A stretch of 64,000 nucleotides of DNA from Pseudomonadota bacterium. Lineage in GTDB: Bacteria > Pseudomonadota > Gammaproteobacteria > Burkholderiales > Gallionellaceae. The DNA lies in NCBI GenBank assembly GCA_021787435.1, contig JAJYLY010000007.1:80844-144843 (forward strand), written 5' to 3'. The notes below the pieces were generated by a model. It was not told where the DNA came from. It worked only from the letters and a program-made list of their open reading frames with translations, and searched no databases. Position numbers and translations under genes: made by a program. This document shows positions 61,559 to 64,000 of the stretch, in pieces. The stretch's first letter is position 1, and each line of letters opens with the position of its first letter.

Positions 61559-61753
61559 ATGAATGACCTGTCAGACCAGACCAACATGCTGGACCATGAA
61601 ATTTATTTGACCGAAGAGGAGCGACAGCCTTGTGAAGTGTGGACTCGCGTGATGGGTTACCATCGCCCGGTTGCATCGTTCAACATCGGCAAGAAGGGGG
61701 AGCATTACGAGCGCAAGCATTTTCAGGAACGAAGTCTTCAGCTGACTACCTGA
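61559..61753 (+). CDS. Separate glycyl-radical peptide of class III ribonucleotide reductase (64 aa)
   Basis: A 64-residue ORF with the glycyl-radical motif of NrdD: CEVWTRVMGYHRPVASFNIG, with the likely radical glycine at residue 33 (R30-V-M-G33-Y), then GKKGEHYERKHF, as at the C-terminus of single-chain NrdD proteins. The N-terminal 24 residues (MNDLSDQTNMLDHEIYLTEE...) are acidic and replace the usual linker. It has its own Shine-Dalgarno (GGGAG, 6 bases upstream), is 26 bases after the nrdD stop and in another frame, so it seems a genuine separate gene rather than a simple frameshift. It would need to bind NrdD for activity and would be activated by NrdG. Confidence 0.75.
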   Translation: MNDLSDQTNMLDHEIYLTEEERQPCEVWTRVMGYHRPVASFNIGKKGEHYERKHFQERSLQLTT

Positions 61754-61757
61754 TTGA

Positions 61758-62483
61758 ATGTACAGAATGCATGCGGAGTATATGCCTACCCTGCAAATCG
61801 GCGGCCTGATACAGCTGACCAGCAACGATTATCCCGGTTGCCTGGCCGCGGTGGTGTTTTGCCAGGGCTGTCCATGGCGCTGCGGGTATTGCCACAATCC
61901 TCATCTGATATCGCGCCAGGCAGAGAGGTCGTTATCATGGACTTCCGTGATGAACTTTTTGCGCCATCGTCGGGGTTTGCTGGATGCGGTCGTATTTAGC
62001 GGCGGCGAACCAACGCTGCAGGACGAGCTCAGGCAGGCGATGACAGCAGCACGCGAGCTGGGCTTCAAGGTTGGCTTGCATACCAGCGGCGCTTACCCAT
62101 CACGGCTGGCTGAGCTGCTGCCTCTGTCTTCCTGGGTTGGAATGGACATCAAGTCATCTTTCGCTGACTACGATAAAGTGACCGGGGTTCCATATAGCGG
62201 CGAGAAGGCGCGCGCAAGCGCCCGTATGTTATTGGCAAGCGGAGTGCCTTATGAGTTTCGCACGACCGTGCATCCGCTTTATCACACTGCTTCCTCATTG
62301 TTGTCGCTTGCAAAATCGCTGCAGCAGCTGGGTGTAAAGCATTATGTGTTGCAGGAATTTCGTGCACAGGGCTGTGAGAATTTGGCATTAAATACTGCCT
62401 ACCCTGATCAGGATCTGCTGAATGATGCGCTATGCAGGCGCATGGGATCGATGTTTGATAGCTATTCAGTGCGCAGAGCATAG
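61758..62483 (+). CDS. nrdG: Anaerobic ribonucleotide reductase activating protein NrdG
   Basis: 241-residue radical SAM activase that puts the glycyl radical on NrdD. The cluster motif CPWRCGYCHNP (C-x3-C-x2-C) and FSGGEPTLQDELRQAM are intact. It starts 4 bases after the glycyl-peptide gene; ATG 61758 is the first start, while ATG 61782 (MPTLQIGGLIQLTSNDYPGC) corresponds to the usual family start and could be the true one. In this arrangement its direct substrate should be the separate glycyl peptide in complex with NrdD. Confidence 0.9.
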   Translation: MYRMHAEYMPTLQIGGLIQLTSNDYPGCLAAVVFCQGCPWRCGYCHNPHLISRQAERSLSWTSVMNFLRHRRGLLDAVVFSGGEPTLQDELRQAMTAARELGFKVGLHTSGAYPSRLAELLPLSSWVGMDIKSSFADYDKVTGVPYSGEKARASARMLLASGVPYEFRTTVHPLYHTASSLLSLAKSLQQLGVKHYVLQEFRAQGCENLALNTAYPDQDLLNDALCRRMGSMFDSYSVRRA

Positions 62484-62580
62484 CAGCTGCAAGAAATTTG
62501 TCAGAAAGGTAAAATCGTATGATAATTTTTCAGCGTCTCAACAGCCAAGGCTGTTCATCTGCAGATTGGAGCTTTCAGAA

Positions 62581-63783
62581 ATGAGCCCTGAAGTCCAGGC
62601 AACGTTCAGGACCGATGTGCCCACGACAGAATCTGCTCCGCTTCGCTTGCTGCATTCAGATGCCAATCCGATCACCGGTGGGCGTGTGGAGTTGCAAATT
62701 TTGACCACGCTCAAATGCAACCTAAAATGCACTTATTGCTCGCTGGGTGTCGGTGAAATTTTGGGTTCGCAGATAGAAATCAGGTACAGCATTGATCAGC
62801 TTGCAGCCTTTGTCGGCAAGCATCTTCATGGCAAGGAGGTTTATATCACCTTCTATGGCGGCGAGCCTACGCTCAATAAAGGAATGATGGAAGCGGTGAT
62901 GCGCAGGTTCCCCGAATTTCGCTACCAGCTTCAGACTAACGGCACGCTGCTTGACAATTTGCCAGGCTGGATGCTGGCAAAATTTTCCAACATTCTTGTT
63001 TCTGTCGATGGCGGCGAAAAAACCACCGATGGCTATCGCGGCCGAGGAGTCTGGCGTCAGGTGATCAGGAGTTTAAATCGCATAAATAAGCGTGTCGGCG
63101 GCACCGTCACTGCACGCGTCACATGGGGAAATCCTGACACTACATTCGAGGAACTCGATGAACTTGTTTCGGCTGTTGAGTCTATCGATTACGTCTACTG
63201 GCAGTTCGTCGCCGATGAGCAATACAGCAAAGACTCGCTCGACAAGCGTAAGGCAGTGCTGGTTAAACTGATTGAGAAATTTTTTTCGCGCACCGACAAG
63301 CTCTACCCGCTGGTGCCGCTGATGGGTATTGTTCGTAACAAGTTGTTGCCTGCGCGTGCGCAGGAACTTTATGCAGGACTCACGCAGTGTCGCGTGTCAA
63401 CGCATCTCATCAATGTCATGCCCAGCGGGCAGATATATCCATGTCCGGACATGATGTATGAGCCAGATATGCAGATGGGTGAAATTCAAGGCAACTGGCT
63501 TAAAAAAAGCCCGCTGCAGCCAACGCCCGACATGCCCTGCGAAGCTTGTGAAGCATTTTCCTGGTGTCGCCGTAACTGCATGAAAAATCTCTACCTGGGC
63601 TATGTGGAGAAAAATGACCGTTACCGTAAAAATGTGGTTGAGCCGATCTGCGAGCTAGTGAAATTCATTGGGCGAGAGATTGACAGGAACGATTTACATA
63701 ACTGGTTTTCCGCCGTTACGCTGCCGGTACGTAAACAGATCACCGATTGCGAGATCTATGAATATGTAGAGATCATGCCCTGA
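62581..63783 (+). CDS. Radical SAM/SPASM-domain protein of unknown function
   Basis: 400-residue protein with the radical SAM cluster motif CNLKCTYC (C-x3-C-x2-C), GGEPTLNKGMMEAV and QTNGTLLDNLP, then a C-terminal SPASM-like region with several cysteines (IYPCPDMMYEP, then CEACEAFSWCRRNCMKN). This architecture is typical of peptide- or protein-modifying enzymes, including putative peptide-modifying radical SAM proteins. No precursor peptide is apparent nearby. ATG 62581 has a GGAG about 10 bases upstream; the open frame extends 159 bases earlier without homology. Its place after nrdG suggests anoxic expression; function unknown. Confidence 0.8.
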   Translation: MSPEVQATFRTDVPTTESAPLRLLHSDANPITGGRVELQILTTLKCNLKCTYCSLGVGEILGSQIEIRYSIDQLAAFVGKHLHGKEVYITFYGGEPTLNKGMMEAVMRRFPEFRYQLQTNGTLLDNLPGWMLAKFSNILVSVDGGEKTTDGYRGRGVWRQVIRSLNRINKRVGGTVTARVTWGNPDTTFEELDELVSAVESIDYVYWQFVADEQYSKDSLDKRKAVLVKLIEKFFSRTDKLYPLVPLMGIVRNKLLPARAQELYAGLTQCRVSTHLINVMPSGQIYPCPDMMYEPDMQMGEIQGNWLKKSPLQPTPDMPCEACEAFSWCRRNCMKNLYLGYVEKNDRYRKNVVEPICELVKFIGREIDRNDLHNWFSAVTLPVRKQITDCEIYEYVEIMP

Positions 63784-64000
63784 CAGCTAGCGCACCTGGA
63801 TGCGCAACCCTGTTCAGACAAATGCTGAATTGACATCCTCCTCGCCCTCAGCCTGCGGCTGCCGCTTGCGCGGGAAGAACGGAGATTCCTGCTGCCAGAC
63901 GCTCATGTCCGAGCGCGAGAATGTTCTTTGCAGCATTGACATCTCTATCATGCAGCGTACCGCACCCGGTACAGAACCATTCTCTTATTCGCAGACCCGC
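63784..64000 (-). mobile_element. End of an IS200/IS605-family element (cut by window edge)
   Basis: The right edge contains a tnpB 3' end on the minus strand. Between its stop (63848) and the radical SAM gene lies a small hairpin GCGCA/TGCGC (63790-63805), of the subterminal kind found at IS200/IS605 ends. The exact end and the presence of tnpA cannot be judged from the window. Confidence 0.6.
63848..64000 (-). CDS. tnpB: IS605-family TnpB, C-terminal fragment (continues beyond window)
   Basis: Reading the minus strand from the window edge gives 50 residues to the stop: the zinc-ribbon half CTGCG, the RuvC-type catalytic segment [12 protein letters not shown] and a terminal Ala-rich tail. 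This matches the C-terminus of TnpB, an RNA-guided nuclease of IS200/IS605 elements. The rest lies outside the window, so intactness is unknown. Confidence 0.85.
   Translation of the reverse strand, partial: AGLRIREWFCTGCGTLHDRDVNAAKNILALGHERLAAGISVLPAQAAAAG

Noticed and set aside
62422..62580. N-terminal extension of the radical SAM gene or an embedded precursor peptide
   Set aside because: The stretch overlaps the end of nrdG, lacks a leader/core pattern, and the ATG at 62581 has its own Shine-Dalgarno.

Overview
The window is about 64 kb of chromosome from a betaproteobacterium, most likely a member of the Gallionellaceae or a near relative (Sideroxydans/Gallionella type). That placement is inferred from gene content and order: lptD-surA-pdxA-rsmA divergent from amgK-murU, argH next to an AlgZ/AlgR-type pair, a betaproteobacterial EPS cluster regulator, and O2-independent ubiquinone genes beside an anaerobic ribonucleotide reductase. 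No rRNA, tRNA or CRISPR array was seen. Coding density is high, and many neighbours overlap by 4 bases (ATGA), which suggests translational coupling.

Layout. 1-6.2 kb: end of a P-type ATPase, then a minus-strand heavy-metal RND efflux operon (czcB-czcA-DUF3240-czcC order). 6.4-12.7 kb: ettA followed by small accessory genes (a DUF4160/DUF2442 pair, two tiny ORFs, a GIY-YIG/DUF4357 protein in AT-richer DNA, a cyclic-nucleotide-binding-domain protein, a KTSC protein) and an asparagine-synthase-type amidotransferase. 12.7-17.4 kb: a minus-strand run of methyltransferase, RIO kinase, YlqF-type GTPase, RsuA-type pseudouridine synthase, YchJ and YaeQ. 17.5-24.5 kb: hemA, prfA, a spermidine-synthase-like protein, a MITE-like repeat, a GST, prlC and xthA. 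24.5-28.8 kb (minus): amgK-murU-pepP-ubiH. 28.9-34.5 kb (plus): lptD-surA-pdxA-rsmA. 34.5-47.4 kb: an exopolysaccharide/O-antigen cluster started by a MarR-type EPS regulator with a good sigma70 promoter, containing GDP-mannose/GDP-fucose enzymes, a Wzx-type flippase, glycosyltransferases, epimerases, two glycosyltransferase remnants and a dead IS4-like element. 47.4-50.8 kb: a flavoprotein, an EI24 membrane protein, prmC, grxD and a structured terminator region. 50.8-55.7 kb: argH, the LytS/LytTR pair, a diguanylate cyclase and a small outer-membrane barrel. 55.9-63.8 kb: a YhcC-type radical SAM protein, ubiU-ubiV-ubiT, nrdD, a separate glycyl-radical peptide gene, nrdG and a radical SAM/SPASM protein. 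The right edge is the end of an IS200/IS605-type tnpB.

How the genes work together. UbiU, UbiV and UbiT (all eight Fe-S cysteines present) give ubiquinone without oxygen, while UbiH at 24.5 kb is the O2-using hydroxylase; class III ribonucleotide reductase supplies dNTPs without oxygen. The set fits a microaerophile that also grows anoxically. AmgK and MurU recycle peptidoglycan sugars, and LptD and SurA build the outer membrane. The EPS cluster builds an envelope polysaccharide, and the diguanylate cyclase and AlgZ/AlgR-type pair could regulate surface behaviour.

The most notable observation is that class III ribonucleotide reductase is split. NrdD (59487-61532) ends right after its zinc cysteines, and the glycyl-radical motif RVMGY lies in a separate 64-residue ORF (61559-61753) with its own Shine-Dalgarno sequence. 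Upstream lies a sigma70 promoter overlapped by two NrdR-box-like palindromes. Other points of interest are a perfect dyad between amgK and lptD, a structured RNA candidate after grxD, and short repeats lying in frame inside murU, pdxA and gmd.
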